Positions 18,697 to 27,655 of a stretch of DNA of 64,000 bases are shown in pieces. Within the stretch, counting starts at the first letter, position 1. Each line of letters starts with the position of its first letter. Position numbers and translations under genes: made by a program. This DNA is from Kribbella caucasensis. Lineage in GTDB: Bacteria; Actinomycetota; Actinomycetes; Propionibacteriales; Kribbellaceae. A model generated the notes under the pieces. The model searched no databases. It worked only from the letters and a program-made list of their open reading frames with translations, and was not told the DNA's origin. Where the stretch lies: positions 334,747 to 398,746 of the forward strand of contig NZ_SNWQ01000006.1 in NCBI RefSeq assembly GCF_004361855.1. Reading direction: 5' to 3'.

Positions 18697-19839
18697 ATGA
18701 AGATCACCGGCTGGGAAGTGCTCACCCTGCCCGACCGCGGCGACAGCATGATGCTGGTCGCGATCGACACCGACGAGGGCATCCACGGCCTGGGCGAGGT
18801 CGGGATCAGATCGAGGCAGCGCGCGGTCGCCGGCGGTCTCGAGCACCTCGGCGCCCTGATCGTCGGCGAGGACCCGAACCGGGTCGAGCACCTGTGGCAG
18901 GTGATGTCCCGCAGCGGCTTCTACCCGGCCGACAGAATCCTGTCCGCGGCGATCTCGGCGATCGACGTGGCGCTCTGGGACATCCGCGGCAAGGCCCTCG
19001 GCGTCCCCGTCCACCAGTTGCTGGGCGGTCCGGTTCGCGAGTTCGTGCCCTGTTACGTCCACCTCGGCGACGACATGGCGGACCGGCCGCGGTTCCTCGA
19101 CCGGTGCCGTGCACTCGTCTCAGCCGGCTGGCGGCATTTGCGGTTCTCGGTCCCGCACGACGACGCCGCCGTCCTGGACGACCGGCGCAGCATGCGGGCC
19201 GCGATCGAGTTGTTCTTCCAGGTCCGGGAGGTGGTCGGGGACGAGATCGAGCTCATCCTGGACGTCCACACCCGGCTCGACCCGGCCGAGGCGGTGACGC
19301 TGTGCCGGGAGATCGAGCCGGCCCGGCCGTACTTCGTCGAGGATCCGATCCGCGCCGAGCACCCGGACGCCTACCGGATGCTGCGCGCGCGGACCGGCGT
19401 ACCGCTGGCCGCGGGTGAGCAGTTCGGGTCCAAGTGGGAGTTCGCCCGGCTGGTCGAAGGCGATCTGATCGACTACGCGCGGATCGATCTGGCGATCGCC
19501 GGTGGCATCACGGAGGCGAAGAAGATCGCGGCCGCTTGCGAGACCCATTACGTCAAGCTGGCCACGCACAATCCGCTCGGCCCGGTCACGGCTGCATCGT
19601 CGTTGCACCTCAACCTCGCCTGCCCGAACGTCGGCGTGCAGGAGCACCAGGCCGAGCCGGATCAGCTGCTCGCGGACCTGTTCACGGTCCGGCCGACCGT
19701 CGTACCGGGGCGGGTCGAGCGCTCGGATCTGCCGGGACTGGGGGTGGACATCGATCGGGAGGCGGCCCGGCAGTACCAGGCGAAGGCTCGCGAACTCCCT
19801 CACCTGCACCGGCCGGACGGCTCCTTCACCAACTGGTAG
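18697..19839 (+). CDS. Enolase-superfamily dehydratase (galactonate dehydratase-like)
   Basis: The 380-aa product belongs to the mandelate racemase/muconate lactonizing group. Metal ligands read as Asp179 (LDVHTRLDP), Glu205 (YFVEDPI) and Glu231 (AAGEQF). His181, two residues after Asp179, and His281 in THNPLGPVTAASSLHLN match the acid and base positions of D-galactonate dehydratase. The usual Lys-x-Lys strand is replaced by HLRFSVP (138-143). Such enzymes remove water from sugar acids to give 2-keto-3-deoxy acids. It is divergent from lacI and likely processes the acid form of the sugar imported by locus A. The exact substrate is uncertain. Confidence 0.85.
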   Translation: MKITGWEVLTLPDRGDSMMLVAIDTDEGIHGLGEVGIRSRQRAVAGGLEHLGALIVGEDPNRVEHLWQVMSRSGFYPADRILSAAISAIDVALWDIRGKALGVPVHQLLGGPVREFVPCYVHLGDDMADRPRFLDRCRALVSAGWRHLRFSVPHDDAAVLDDRRSMRAAIELFFQVREVVGDEIELILDVHTRLDPAEAVTLCREIEPARPYFVEDPIRAEHPDAYRMLRARTGVPLAAGEQFGSKWEFARLVEGDLIDYARIDLAIAGGITEAKKIAAACETHYVKLATHNPLGPVTAASSLHLNLACPNVGVQEHQAEPDQLLADLFTVRPTVVPGRVERSDLPGLGVDIDREAARQYQAKARELPHLHRPDGSFTNW

Positions 19840-19853
19840 TGGGGCAGATTGAC

Positions 19854-19893
19854 GGGGCATCCCGGGGCATCCTGGGGCAACCCGGGGCAGATC
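19854..19893. repeat. Array of four 10-bp direct repeats, consensus GGGGCAnCCn
   Basis: Units are GGGGCATCCC, GGGGCATCCT, GGGGCAACCC and GGGGCAGATC in perfect 10-bp register; a fifth GGGGCAGATT sits at 19841-19850, out of phase by 3 bases. The array lies 58 bases upstream of the regulator start at 19952. One-helical-turn spacing places all copies on the same DNA face, suggesting a protein-binding array. Confidence 0.75.
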
Positions 19894-19951
19894 GTCCACA
19901 ACGGCAGTTTTCGTGGCTGCACAGGGTGTTCGCACACTTACAGTTACCGAC

Positions 19952-21274
19952 ATGTCAGAGGCCAACGGGTTGTTGCGAGCGGCACGTGAACGCACGCCGT
20001 CGCGTCGCGCACCGGGTGAGCACATGTCCCGCGCCGAGCTCGCCGATGCGGTCTGCGCGTGGTTGTGGGAGACGACGGACGTCCGGTACGAACTGGACGG
20101 GCACTACATCGCCAAGCTGGAACGCGGTGCGGTGCGCTGGCCAGGCGCGGCGTACCGGTCCGGCCTGCGGTATGTGCTGGACGTTGCCTCCGACAACGAG
20201 CTGGGCTTCTACCCGCCCGGCCGGGTGGCGGCGTTCGAGCTGGACCTGACCACGTCGTCCGCGGCCGGGATCGACGACGAGCTGATCGACGCCGGGGACG
20301 AGTCGGTCGCGCTGCTCGCGCTGGCCGAGGAGTCGAACGTCGGCGACCTGACCGTCGAGCAGCTGCACGCGGACATCCAGCGGATCGCGCTGAACTACCT
20401 CAAGGTGCCGACCAAACCGCTGTTCCTGCGCAGCCGCGCGATCCGGGACCGGGCCTTCCGGTTGCTGGCCGGCCGGCAGGCGCCGAACCAGACGAGAGAT
20501 CTGTACGCCGCGGCCGGCTGGGCGCTGACGTTGCTCGGCTGGATGTCGGTGGACCTCGGCCGGCCGGACATCGCCGAGAGCCACAACCGGACGGCGTGGG
20601 CGTGTGCGGAGGCGGCCGACCACGACGAGCTCCGGGCATGGGTCCGCGCGACCCAGCACACGGCCGCGCTCTGGCAGGACGACTTCGGCCGCGCCGCCGA
20701 CTACGCCCAGGCCGGGCTGCTGCACGCGACGGGCAGCTCCCGGTTGTTCCTGATCAGCGCGCTGGCCGTCGACCAGGCCCGGGCCGGCCACCTCCGCGTC
20801 GCCCGCGAGACGTTGCACCAGGCCAAGAACACCTCGTCTGCGCAGGCCGACTTCGAGCTCGGCGGCCTGTTCCTCTGTACGCCGGAACGCGCCGAGGGCA
20901 TCTGGTCCGACGTCCATCTGGCCCTCGGCGAAGCCCAGCACACCCTGGATCACGCCGACCACAGCATCAAGCTCTTCGAAGCCGAACCCCACGCCCGCCG
21001 CAACGTCGGCTCCGAACGCATGGCCCGACTCCAACAGGTCAAAGCCCACCTGGAACTAGGCCACCCCGACGCCGCCGCCGAAGCCCTCTCCCCCGTCCTC
21101 ACCACGCCCGCCGAGTACCGCGTCCGCCCCCTGATCCACCGCATCAGCGAAGTAGCCGCGCTGGCCCGCAGCGACCGCTACGCCGACACCCCCGAAACCC
21201 GCCTCCTGCACGAATCCATCCGCGAGTTCACCAAACGCCCCCGCCGCCGCCGACGCACCAAGGTCTCGCACTGA
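19952..21274 (+). CDS. HTH regulator with C-terminal TPR-like helices (XRE/streptomycete type)
   Basis: The 440-aa product has an N-terminal helix-turn-helix (LRAARERTPSRRAPGEHMSR, then ELADAVCAWLW and YIAKLERGAVRWPGAAYR, about residues 7-75). About 300 residues of TPR-like helical repeats follow (YAAAGWALTLLGWMSVDLGR and similar), then a very basic tail (KRPRRRRRTK). Proteins of this layout are common actinobacterial regulators, some responding to peptides or small molecules. The ATG start matches relatives that begin close to the HTH; an in-frame GTG lies 13 codons upstream, and no clear ribosome-binding site is seen, so leaderless translation is possible. A periodic repeat array lies just upstream. 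Target unknown. Confidence 0.8.
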   Translation: MSEANGLLRAARERTPSRRAPGEHMSRAELADAVCAWLWETTDVRYELDGHYIAKLERGAVRWPGAAYRSGLRYVLDVASDNELGFYPPGRVAAFELDLTTSSAAGIDDELIDAGDESVALLALAEESNVGDLTVEQLHADIQRIALNYLKVPTKPLFLRSRAIRDRAFRLLAGRQAPNQTRDLYAAAGWALTLLGWMSVDLGRPDIAESHNRTAWACAEAADHDELRAWVRATQHTAALWQDDFGRAADYAQAGLLHATGSSRLFLISALAVDQARAGHLRVARETLHQAKNTSSAQADFELGGLFLCTPERAEGIWSDVHLALGEAQHTLDHADHSIKLFEAEPHARRNVGSERMARLQQVKAHLELGHPDAAAEALSPVLTTPAEYRVRPLIHRISEVAALARSDRYADTPETRLLHESIREFTKRPRRRRRTKVSH

Positions 21275-21355
21275 GGACCTTGAACACCATCCCGGGACCG
21301 CGCACAGTTCGTTTCGCTGTCCGCAGTCCCCGCTTCCTGTTCATGGTCCTGCTGT

Positions 21356-23572
21356 CTAGCTGCAGTAAGCGCGGATCGAGACAACATGCGCGCGCTGGGT
21401 GCCGTTGGTTGCCTTCACCACTAGGCGCAGCGCAGTCAGTGGCAGTGGGCGGTCGAGTGGGTGGCGGATGCGGCGGCGGTGGTTGGATTTGGCTGAGGCG
21501 ATCGTTGTCCAGGGACCGTTGTTGTTGCGGGCCTGTAGGTCGTAGTCGCGGACGAGGGTTGGGAGGATCTCGTCTGGGGATCGGTGGTGGTGCAGGTTGA
21601 TCAGGTCCTCCTCGACGTCGTCGTCCAGGATGACCACGATCTCGCCGACCTCCACCGGCTCCGGCCAGGTCAGCTCGATCCACGGCTCGGGGTCCCACGC
21701 GAGATCCTCCGACGCCCAGAGCTGCGGACCGCCGCACGGGCGCGAATAGCCGCCGATCACCTTCGAGGCCGAGTACGCCGACGACTCGCCCGCCAGCCGT
21801 ACGCACAACCCTTCCCGCTTCAGGATGTGCTTCCAGGAACGAAACTGTTCGGTGTACTGCTCGTCCGGCGCGGGATCGCGATGCGCGAAGTAGATCATCC
21901 CCGGCAGCGCCGACTCCGCCGTATGGACGGAAACCGACGGGTTTGCCTTCAGTACGACGACCACGTTGCCGACCTGGTCCCAGGAGAGCGGCACCTCGAT
22001 CCAACGCTTCTCGCCGGCGGGCACATCGACTGTGCAGGAGTCCAGCAGCTTCAACGGCAAGTAGTTCTGCGGCTTCACCGGATCGTGCAACTCGACTGTC
22101 AACGACGTCGCCTCAGCCGCGTCCACCAGCAACTCGAAACCCTCCAACGAAGGCTCGACCGGCACCACCATCGCGACATCGCTCTCCAGCGGCAGCGTCC
22201 CCGACGACACCTCCACCGCCAACCGCCGCAACGACGAGGACGCGGTCGCCGACGCCCCGAGCGCCAGGTTCGCCGGATCGGTGTCGGCAACCCCGAGCAC
22301 CGACGCGTCCGCCCGGTGCAACGCGTGCCGCACCAGCTCGAAGCGTTCCGTCGCAGCTGAACGAGGCGTCAACCCGTTGCGCAAGGCAACAGCTGACGCG
22401 ACCCCGACCGCCTCCCCCAGCACCGCACATGTCGCCATCACCCGGGTCGTCCCGAACGCGACGTGACTCGCGCTGATGTTCCGCCCGGCCATCCACAGGT
22501 TCCGCACGTTCCGCGAGTACAGCGACCGCAACGGGATGTGGTAGTTCCCATCCGGATGCCAGTGCTTCGACCCGCGCTCCGTCGCATACACCCCACCCGG
22601 CGGGTGCAGGTCGATCGACCATCCCCCGAACGCGACCCGATCCTCGAACTCAACCTGCCCCAGTACGTCGTGCTGCGTGAGCACGTGATCCCCCAGGAAC
22701 CGGCGGTACTCGCGCTTTCCCGGCACCGACCCGATCCACTCCAGCGTCAAGTTGTCCGCGTCGAAGCGGCCCGAGTTCTTCAGGTAGTCCCAGATCCCGT
22801 AGACCACGCCCTGCAACTCGTCCCGGATCCGCTCGTTGTCGTCGACCACGTCCAGCTCGCCACCCCACTCGATCCACCAGTACGCGCACCCGTTGAGGTC
22901 CGACCGGATGATCCGCCGATCCGGGATCGACGTGCTGTTGATATCGCGTGCGAACGAGGGCGGGACGAACTTCACCGGCCGGCCCGCGTCCTTGGTGTAG
23001 AAGAGGATCGTGCTGCCGAGCGTGTTGCTGTCCGGGATCTCCGGCGCCCACGATTCGCCGTACTGCGACCTCGGCTCGCGTCCGGTGCGAAAGTCGGCGC
23101 CGGCGAGGAAACCGATCAGTCCGTCGCCCGAGCAGTCGGCGTACATGGGGCTGTGGAAGGTGATGTCCTTCTCCGAGCCCATCTGCCAGCCGGTGACCGA
23201 GGTGATCACGCCGTCGGCCGCTTCGACGGTCCGGACGTCGGTGTTGAGGAACAGCTGGATGTTCGGCTCCGCGCGGACCGCTTCGAGCAGGACGAGGTCC
23301 CAGTAGTACGGGTTGCCGTCGGGGTTGCGGTACTGGTTCTCGACGAACAGCTCGCCCATGATGCCGGTCTCCCGGGCGAAGTGCTGGACGCCGTGCGCGG
23401 TGGCGCCGCAGACCCAGACGCGAACCTCGCTGGACGAGTTGCCGCCGAGCACCGGCCGGTTCTGCACCAGGGCGACGGTGCTGCCCTGCCGGGCGGCGCC
23501 GATCGCGGCACAGATCCCGGCGAGACCGCCGCCGACGACGGTGAGATCGGTCCGGACATCGAGCTGCTGCAT
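21356..23572 (-). CDS. Large FAD-dependent oxidoreductase (PF12831-like) with C-terminal beta domains, locus B
   Basis: The 738-aa product has an FAD-binding Rossmann motif at the start (DLTVVGGGLAGICAAIGAAR). It then shows the NRPVLGGNSSSEVRVWVCGA pattern and, later, NLWMAGRNISASHVAFGTTR of the FAD-dependent oxidoreductases found near sugar-degradation genes. Residues from about 470 onward are beta-rich, resembling a carbohydrate-binding sandwich (EPWIELTWPEPVEVGEIVVI). There is no signal peptide, so it acts in the cytoplasm. ATG start at 23572 with GAGAGGTGA before it. It is the last gene of operon B, 58 bases after the regulator. The likely role is oxidation of the imported sugar; substrate unknown. 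Confidence 0.8.
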   Translation of the reverse strand: MQQLDVRTDLTVVGGGLAGICAAIGAARQGSTVALVQNRPVLGGNSSSEVRVWVCGATAHGVQHFARETGIMGELFVENQYRNPDGNPYYWDLVLLEAVRAEPNIQLFLNTDVRTVEAADGVITSVTGWQMGSEKDITFHSPMYADCSGDGLIGFLAGADFRTGREPRSQYGESWAPEIPDSNTLGSTILFYTKDAGRPVKFVPPSFARDINSTSIPDRRIIRSDLNGCAYWWIEWGGELDVVDDNERIRDELQGVVYGIWDYLKNSGRFDADNLTLEWIGSVPGKREYRRFLGDHVLTQHDVLGQVEFEDRVAFGGWSIDLHPPGGVYATERGSKHWHPDGNYHIPLRSLYSRNVRNLWMAGRNISASHVAFGTTRVMATCAVLGEAVGVASAVALRNGLTPRSAATERFELVRHALHRADASVLGVADTDPANLALGASATASSSLRRLAVEVSSGTLPLESDVAMVVPVEPSLEGFELLVDAAEATSLTVELHDPVKPQNYLPLKLLDSCTVDVPAGEKRWIEVPLSWDQVGNVVVVLKANPSVSVHTAESALPGMIYFAHRDPAPDEQYTEQFRSWKHILKREGLCVRLAGESSAYSASKVIGGYSRPCGGPQLWASEDLAWDPEPWIELTWPEPVEVGEIVVILDDDVEEDLINLHHHRSPDEILPTLVRDYDLQARNNNGPWTTIASAKSNHRRRIRHPLDRPLPLTALRLVVKATNGTQRAHVVSIRAYCS

Positions 23573-23603
23573 GCATTCACCTCTCGAGGTGTTCGGGCGG
23601 TAC

Positions 23604-23625
23604 GCCGGCGAGGGTGATCGCCGGC
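23604..23625 (-). other. Hairpin between the locus B regulator and oxidoreductase genes
   Basis: A perfect 8-bp inverted repeat GCCGGCGA / TCGCCGGC with a 6-base loop in the 58-bp spacer. There is no following T-run, so it is more likely an RNA-stability or partial attenuation element than a full terminator. Confidence 0.45.
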
Positions 23626-23630
23626 CCGCC

Positions 23631-24509
23631 TCAGGTGTCTGGGTGGACGACCGGTTGGCCCGGTCCGTTCGGGTGGTTCGCGGTGAGGTGGTCCGGGACA
23701 CGCTGGGCGACCAGGACGAACAACAGGCCGGCCGTCAACGTGTCACTCGCGCGGCCGGCGAAGAACTCGGTCCAGCTGCCGCCGACCGCCGTACCGGTGT
23801 CGAGGGAGATGTCGGCCAGCCGCCCGATCGGCGAGTCGACGACGCCCGTGATGGCGATCGTCAGCGCGCCCTCGTCCTTGGATCGGCGGACGTACTCGAG
23901 CGTGGTCGGATCGGTCCCCGACCGGGTCACGACGAGCGCGACGTCACCCTCGCCGAGCAGGCCGGCGGCGATCTGCGACGACTGCGGTCCGTCGAAGAAC
24001 CACACCGGGATCCCGATCCGGAGCAACCGGATGTACAGCTCCCGGGCCGGGATCGCGTCACCCCACTCGCCATAGATATGGGTACGCCGGGCGCCGGCGA
24101 TCGCGTCGGCAACCCGGGTCGCGGCGTTCAGGTCGATCGAGGCGAGCGCGTTCCGCAGGGCGTTGGCCTGGGTGCTGGCGAGCACGTTCAGCACCTGCTC
24201 GGGCGGATCCGCCGGGCCGATCGCGAGGCCGATATCGCTGGCCCAGCCCGCCTCCAGACCACGGCCGACCTCCATCGCGAGGGCGGCCCGGAGAGCGGGG
24301 TACCCGGCGAAACCGAGGTGGGTCGACAACCGGGTCACGGTCGCCGCCGAGGTCTGCGCGGCCTCGGCCAGTTTGGTGATCGAGCCGCGCGCGACCTCGT
24401 CCGGGTTCGCCAGGATGTGCTCGGCGACCCGCTGCATCGCGCCGTTGAGGTCGGGCAGGGCCCGCTTCACCAGTTGCAACGGGCTCGGTGTTGCTGCCTT
24501 GTCGATCAT
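23631..24509 (-). CDS. RpiR/MurR-family regulator (HTH plus SIS domain), locus B
   Basis: The 292-aa product, starting MIDKAATPSP, has an N-terminal RpiR HTH (MQRVAEHILANPDEVARGSI, TKLAEAAQTSAATVTRLSTH) and a C-terminal SIS sugar-phosphate-binding domain (RTHIYGEWGDAIPARELYIR, ALVVTRSGTDPTTLEYVRRS). These proteins usually sense a phosphorylated sugar or amino-sugar. It lies inside the operon, 10 bases after the propeller-like gene and before the oxidoreductase, so it is co-transcribed with its probable targets. Confidence 0.88.
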   Translation of the reverse strand: MIDKAATPSPLQLVKRALPDLNGAMQRVAEHILANPDEVARGSITKLAEAAQTSAATVTRLSTHLGFAGYPALRAALAMEVGRGLEAGWASDIGLAIGPADPPEQVLNVLASTQANALRNALASIDLNAATRVADAIAGARRTHIYGEWGDAIPARELYIRLLRIGIPVWFFDGPQSSQIAAGLLGEGDVALVVTRSGTDPTTLEYVRRSKDEGALTIAITGVVDSPIGRLADISLDTGTAVGGSWTEFFAGRASDTLTAGLLFVLVAQRVPDHLTANHPNGPGQPVVHPDT

Positions 24510-24519
24510 GCGGTGATCA

Positions 24520-25899
24520 TCACGTATAGACGAACTGGGCACTCGCAACACCATCGGTGTCGCTGACCAGCCGTACCCAGTGGGCGCTGAAGCCCGGCTC
24601 GAAAACATGGGTGTGGATCTTGCCCGGCTCGACTGTGAATACCTCGGACGCTCCGAACCGACCATGGCCATGGAAGTCGATCTCCAGGGTGATGTTCATC
24701 GGGGTGTCGCTGAAGTTCTCCAGGTGCAGGCACATGTTGTCGAAACCGGTCATCAGATATGGGTCGGAGGGTTCGCCGGCGGTCACCGGGGTCTCCCACC
24801 AGGGACCACCCCAACCGGCCGGTTTGCCGAAGTTCCACAGGTCGTCGGTCTTGCCGAACCACAGTCCGGACTGCGGTTCCGCCGTCGTCGGGTTCAGCCC
24901 GTGGCTGGGCGACGCGTTGTCGGCGCCCGCGACGAACATCCCGCGCCAGGAGCAGAAGTCGCCGAGCACCCACAGATGCGTGGAGATCGGCCGGACGCCC
25001 CAGATCCTGCCGCCGTACGCCCACGGGGACAGCTCGTAGAACATCCCGTGGTGGTCGAGCAGCAGGCGTTCGTGTTCGACCTCGCGGATCCGCGGCCACT
25101 CGGTCTGCCACTTGTGGTCGAAGCAGTGCGACGCCTTCGGCAGCCGGTACCGGGTCCAGCGCTGGTCGGATTCGGTGAACACCTCGAGGATCGCCGAGGC
25201 CTGGTCCCACCCGGACGCGAAGATCGTGCCGCCGAACTCGTGCCGCCCGCCGATCGCGGTGAACGGCTTCTCCGCGAGCACCCGCCACTGCCGTCCGGCG
25301 TACTCCGCGAGCCGGCCGCGCGACCTCTGGCCGGCCCACTCGGGTTCGGCGTACTCGTTGGAGCAGACCACGAGCCGGCCGAAGCTGGTGTAGCAGTCCT
25401 TGTAGTGCACCTTCATCTCGCCCTCGGTGCCGAGCTCGTCGTTGAGGTCGAACAGCTGGACGCATTCGAAGGTGGTCAGGTCGAGCTCGAACAACTCCCC
25501 TTCCATGCAGAGGACGTAGACGTGGGTGTCGGGTTTGGTCAGGTGTCGCGAGGTGCCGCAGACCCGGAGCGGCTGGAGCTCGGGGATCGTGGTGATCTTG
25601 TGGAACTCGTCGATCACGTGCGGTCCGAGCACCAGCTTCGAGGTCGGGAAGTGAACGAACCGGTTGGTGTACGTGCCGTCGACGCCGAGCGTCTCGGGCA
25701 CGATCTCCATCGTGAAGTCCGGGTCGATCCGGCGCAGGCTGACCCCGCCGCCGCTGGGTGCCTTGTGCGAGTTGTAGTTCTGCACGTAGAGCTTCCCGTT
25801 CCACGGCATCAGCGACCCGATGCCGAGCTCGCTGCGCGGCGGGCCGAAGTCGCCGACCTGCGCGAGATCCGGGAAGACACCTGAGACGTTGTTGGGCAA
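24520..25899 (-). CDS. Unrecognised 459-aa protein, beta-propeller-like, locus B
   Basis: I do not recognise a named family. The product is rich in aromatic-ended beta strands and repeated turns (GKLYVQNYNSHKAPSGGG, DTHVYVLCMEGELFELDLTT, GRLVVCSNEYAEPEWAGQ, ALSO WVLGDFCSWRGMFVAGADN), a pattern suggesting a beta-propeller, followed by a beta-sandwich-like end (NITLEIDFHGHGRFGASEVF). There is no signal peptide, although partners import sugar. It lies 9 bases after the permease gene and 10 bases before the RpiR gene, firmly in operon B. Possible roles are a lactonase or sugar lyase (both can be propellers) or a carbohydrate-binding partner of the oxidoreductase. I cannot choose between these. 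Confidence 0.65.
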   Translation of the reverse strand: MPNNVSGVFPDLAQVGDFGPPRSELGIGSLMPWNGKLYVQNYNSHKAPSGGGVSLRRIDPDFTMEIVPETLGVDGTYTNRFVHFPTSKLVLGPHVIDEFHKITTIPELQPLRVCGTSRHLTKPDTHVYVLCMEGELFELDLTTFECVQLFDLNDELGTEGEMKVHYKDCYTSFGRLVVCSNEYAEPEWAGQRSRGRLAEYAGRQWRVLAEKPFTAIGGRHEFGGTIFASGWDQASAILEVFTESDQRWTRYRLPKASHCFDHKWQTEWPRIREVEHERLLLDHHGMFYELSPWAYGGRIWGVRPISTHLWVLGDFCSWRGMFVAGADNASPSHGLNPTTAEPQSGLWFGKTDDLWNFGKPAGWGGPWWETPVTAGEPSDPYLMTGFDNMCLHLENFSDTPMNITLEIDFHGHGRFGASEVFTVEPGKIHTHVFEPGFSAHWVRLVSDTDGVASAQFVYT

Positions 25900-25908
25900 G
25901 GGATGCTC

Positions 25909-26733
25909 CTACTTGATGCCGGTGTGGGTCATGGCGGCGATGAAGCGGCGCTGCAGAATCACGAAGACGAGCAGCACCGGCACGATCGAGACGACCGACG
26001 CGGCCATCGTCAGGCCCGGCGCGATCTGGCCCTGCTCGTCGACGAAGTTCGTCAGGCTGAGCGGCAACGTGTAGTTCTCCGGGCTGCTGATCAGCACCAG
26101 CGGCGTCTCATAGTCGTTCCAGGACCAGACGAAGGCCAGGATCCCGAGCGCGCTCATCACCGGGGAGGCCAGTGGCAGGTAGATCCGGCTGAAGATCTGC
26201 CACTCGTTCGCGCCGTCCATCCGGGCCGCCTCGGCGAACTCGGCCGGCTGGCTGACGAAGAACTGCCGCATCAGGAAGGTGCCGAGTACGGTGAACATGC
26301 CGGGCAGGATCAGGGCCCAGAGCGTGTCGTACAGGCCGAGCTTCTGGAAGTAGATGAACCGCGGAACGAGCAACAGCTGGGCCGGGATGATCGCGGTCGC
26401 CAGGTAGAGCAGGAACAACTTGTCCCGTCCCTTGAACGAGATCCGGGCGAACGCGTAGCCGGCCATCGTCGCGGTGAACAGTTCGCCCGCGACCCGCAGT
26501 ACCGCGACGAAGACCGACCGGCCGAACGCGGGCAGCACCGAGGTCTCGCCGGTGAGCACGGTCTTGAGGTTGTCCCACTGGACCGGATCGGGGATCCACT
26601 GCATCGGGATCCGGTAGGCGTCGACGTCCTGCTTGAGCGCGGTCGACAGCATCCACGCGAACGGCGCGAGGAAGGCGATCGCGAGGATCCAGAGCGGGAT
26701 CCCCCAGTACCACTTGGCTGCCTTGTTAGTCAT
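25909..26733 (-). CDS. Carbohydrate ABC transporter permease (MalG type), locus B
   Basis: The 274-aa, six-span permease has the EAA loop EFAEAARMDGANEWQIFSRI followed by YLP, and a family-typical end (LQRRFIAAMTHTGIK). It overlaps the preceding permease by 8 bases. It forms the channel with that protein for the substrate captured by the lipoprotein at 27652. Confidence 0.92.
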   Translation of the reverse strand: MTNKAAKWYWGIPLWILAIAFLAPFAWMLSTALKQDVDAYRIPMQWIPDPVQWDNLKTVLTGETSVLPAFGRSVFVAVLRVAGELFTATMAGYAFARISFKGRDKLFLLYLATAIIPAQLLLVPRFIYFQKLGLYDTLWALILPGMFTVLGTFLMRQFFVSQPAEFAEAARMDGANEWQIFSRIYLPLASPVMSALGILAFVWSWNDYETPLVLISSPENYTLPLSLTNFVDEQGQIAPGLTMAASVVSIVPVLLVFVILQRRFIAAMTHTGIK

Positions 26734-27655
26734 TGAGGGCCCTTCCTCGCTGGGCGCGCCAGGTCAGCAGGGTCAGCGCGAGTACGCCGGCGAACGTCAC
26801 CAAGCCGATCGCCGAGGCATAGCCGAACCGGTAGAACTGGAAGCCCGTCTGGTACATGTAGTACGAGATCGTGGTGGTCGAGTCGCCCGGGCCGCCCGAC
26901 GTGATCAGCGCGATCAGGCCGAATCCCTGGGACGCCCCGATGATCAGCGTGACCAGCAGGAAGACCGTTGTCGGCAGCAACGAAGGCCAGGTGATCGTGC
27001 GGAACTTCGCCCACGCCCCGGCACCGTCGATGTCGGCCGCCTCGTAGAGCTGCTTTGGCGCGTCCTGCAAGGCCGAAAGGTAGATCAGCGAGCAGTAGCC
27101 GACGCCACCCCAGACCGCCATCACGATCAGCGCCGGCAACGCCCAGTTCGACGAGGCGAACCAGCCGGGCTGGATGCCGAAGACCTCGAGCACCTGGTTG
27201 ACCAGGCCGGCCTTCGGGTTCATCAGCATCAGCCAGGTCATCCCGATCGCCACCACGTTGACGATGTACGGGAGGAAGAAGATCGCCCGCAGGATCGACC
27301 GTCCGGGCAGCGGCCGGTTGAGCGCGATCCCGAGCGCGAGCCCGAGGACGACCGTCAGCGGGACGCTCACCCCGACGTACAAGAGCGTCAGGCCGACCGC
27401 GTTCCAGAAGCCGGGGTCCCTGGCGATCGCGACGAAGTTGTCCAGGCCGGTGAAGGTGATGCCACCGACGCCGGAGACGAGGTTCCAGTCGGTGAAGGCG
27501 AGTGCGATCACGCTGACCAGTGGGATCAGGGTGAATGCGAGGACGCCGAGCAGGTTCGGCGCGATGAAGAGGAATCCGATCCAGCCCCGCGGTTTGATCC
27601 CGGGTGCCCGCTCGGCCCGTACGGCGGGGGCCGCGGCGACGGTGGCCGTGGTCAT
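26726..27655 (-). CDS. Carbohydrate ABC transporter permease (MalF type), locus B
   Basis: The 309-aa, six-span product has the EAA loop QLYEAADIDGAGAWAKFRTI and the signature ITSGGPGDSTTTISYYMYQ. The ATG start overlaps the stop of the binding-protein gene by 4 bases, giving coupled translation. As in the other two sugar loci, no ATPase gene accompanies it. Confidence 0.92.
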   Translation of the reverse strand: MTTATVAAAPAVRAERAPGIKPRGWIGFLFIAPNLLGVLAFTLIPLVSVIALAFTDWNLVSGVGGITFTGLDNFVAIARDPGFWNAVGLTLLYVGVSVPLTVVLGLALGIALNRPLPGRSILRAIFFLPYIVNVVAIGMTWLMLMNPKAGLVNQVLEVFGIQPGWFASSNWALPALIVMAVWGGVGYCSLIYLSALQDAPKQLYEAADIDGAGAWAKFRTITWPSLLPTTVFLLVTLIIGASQGFGLIALITSGGPGDSTTTISYYMYQTGFQFYRFGYASAIGLVTFAGVLALTLLTWRAQRGRALND

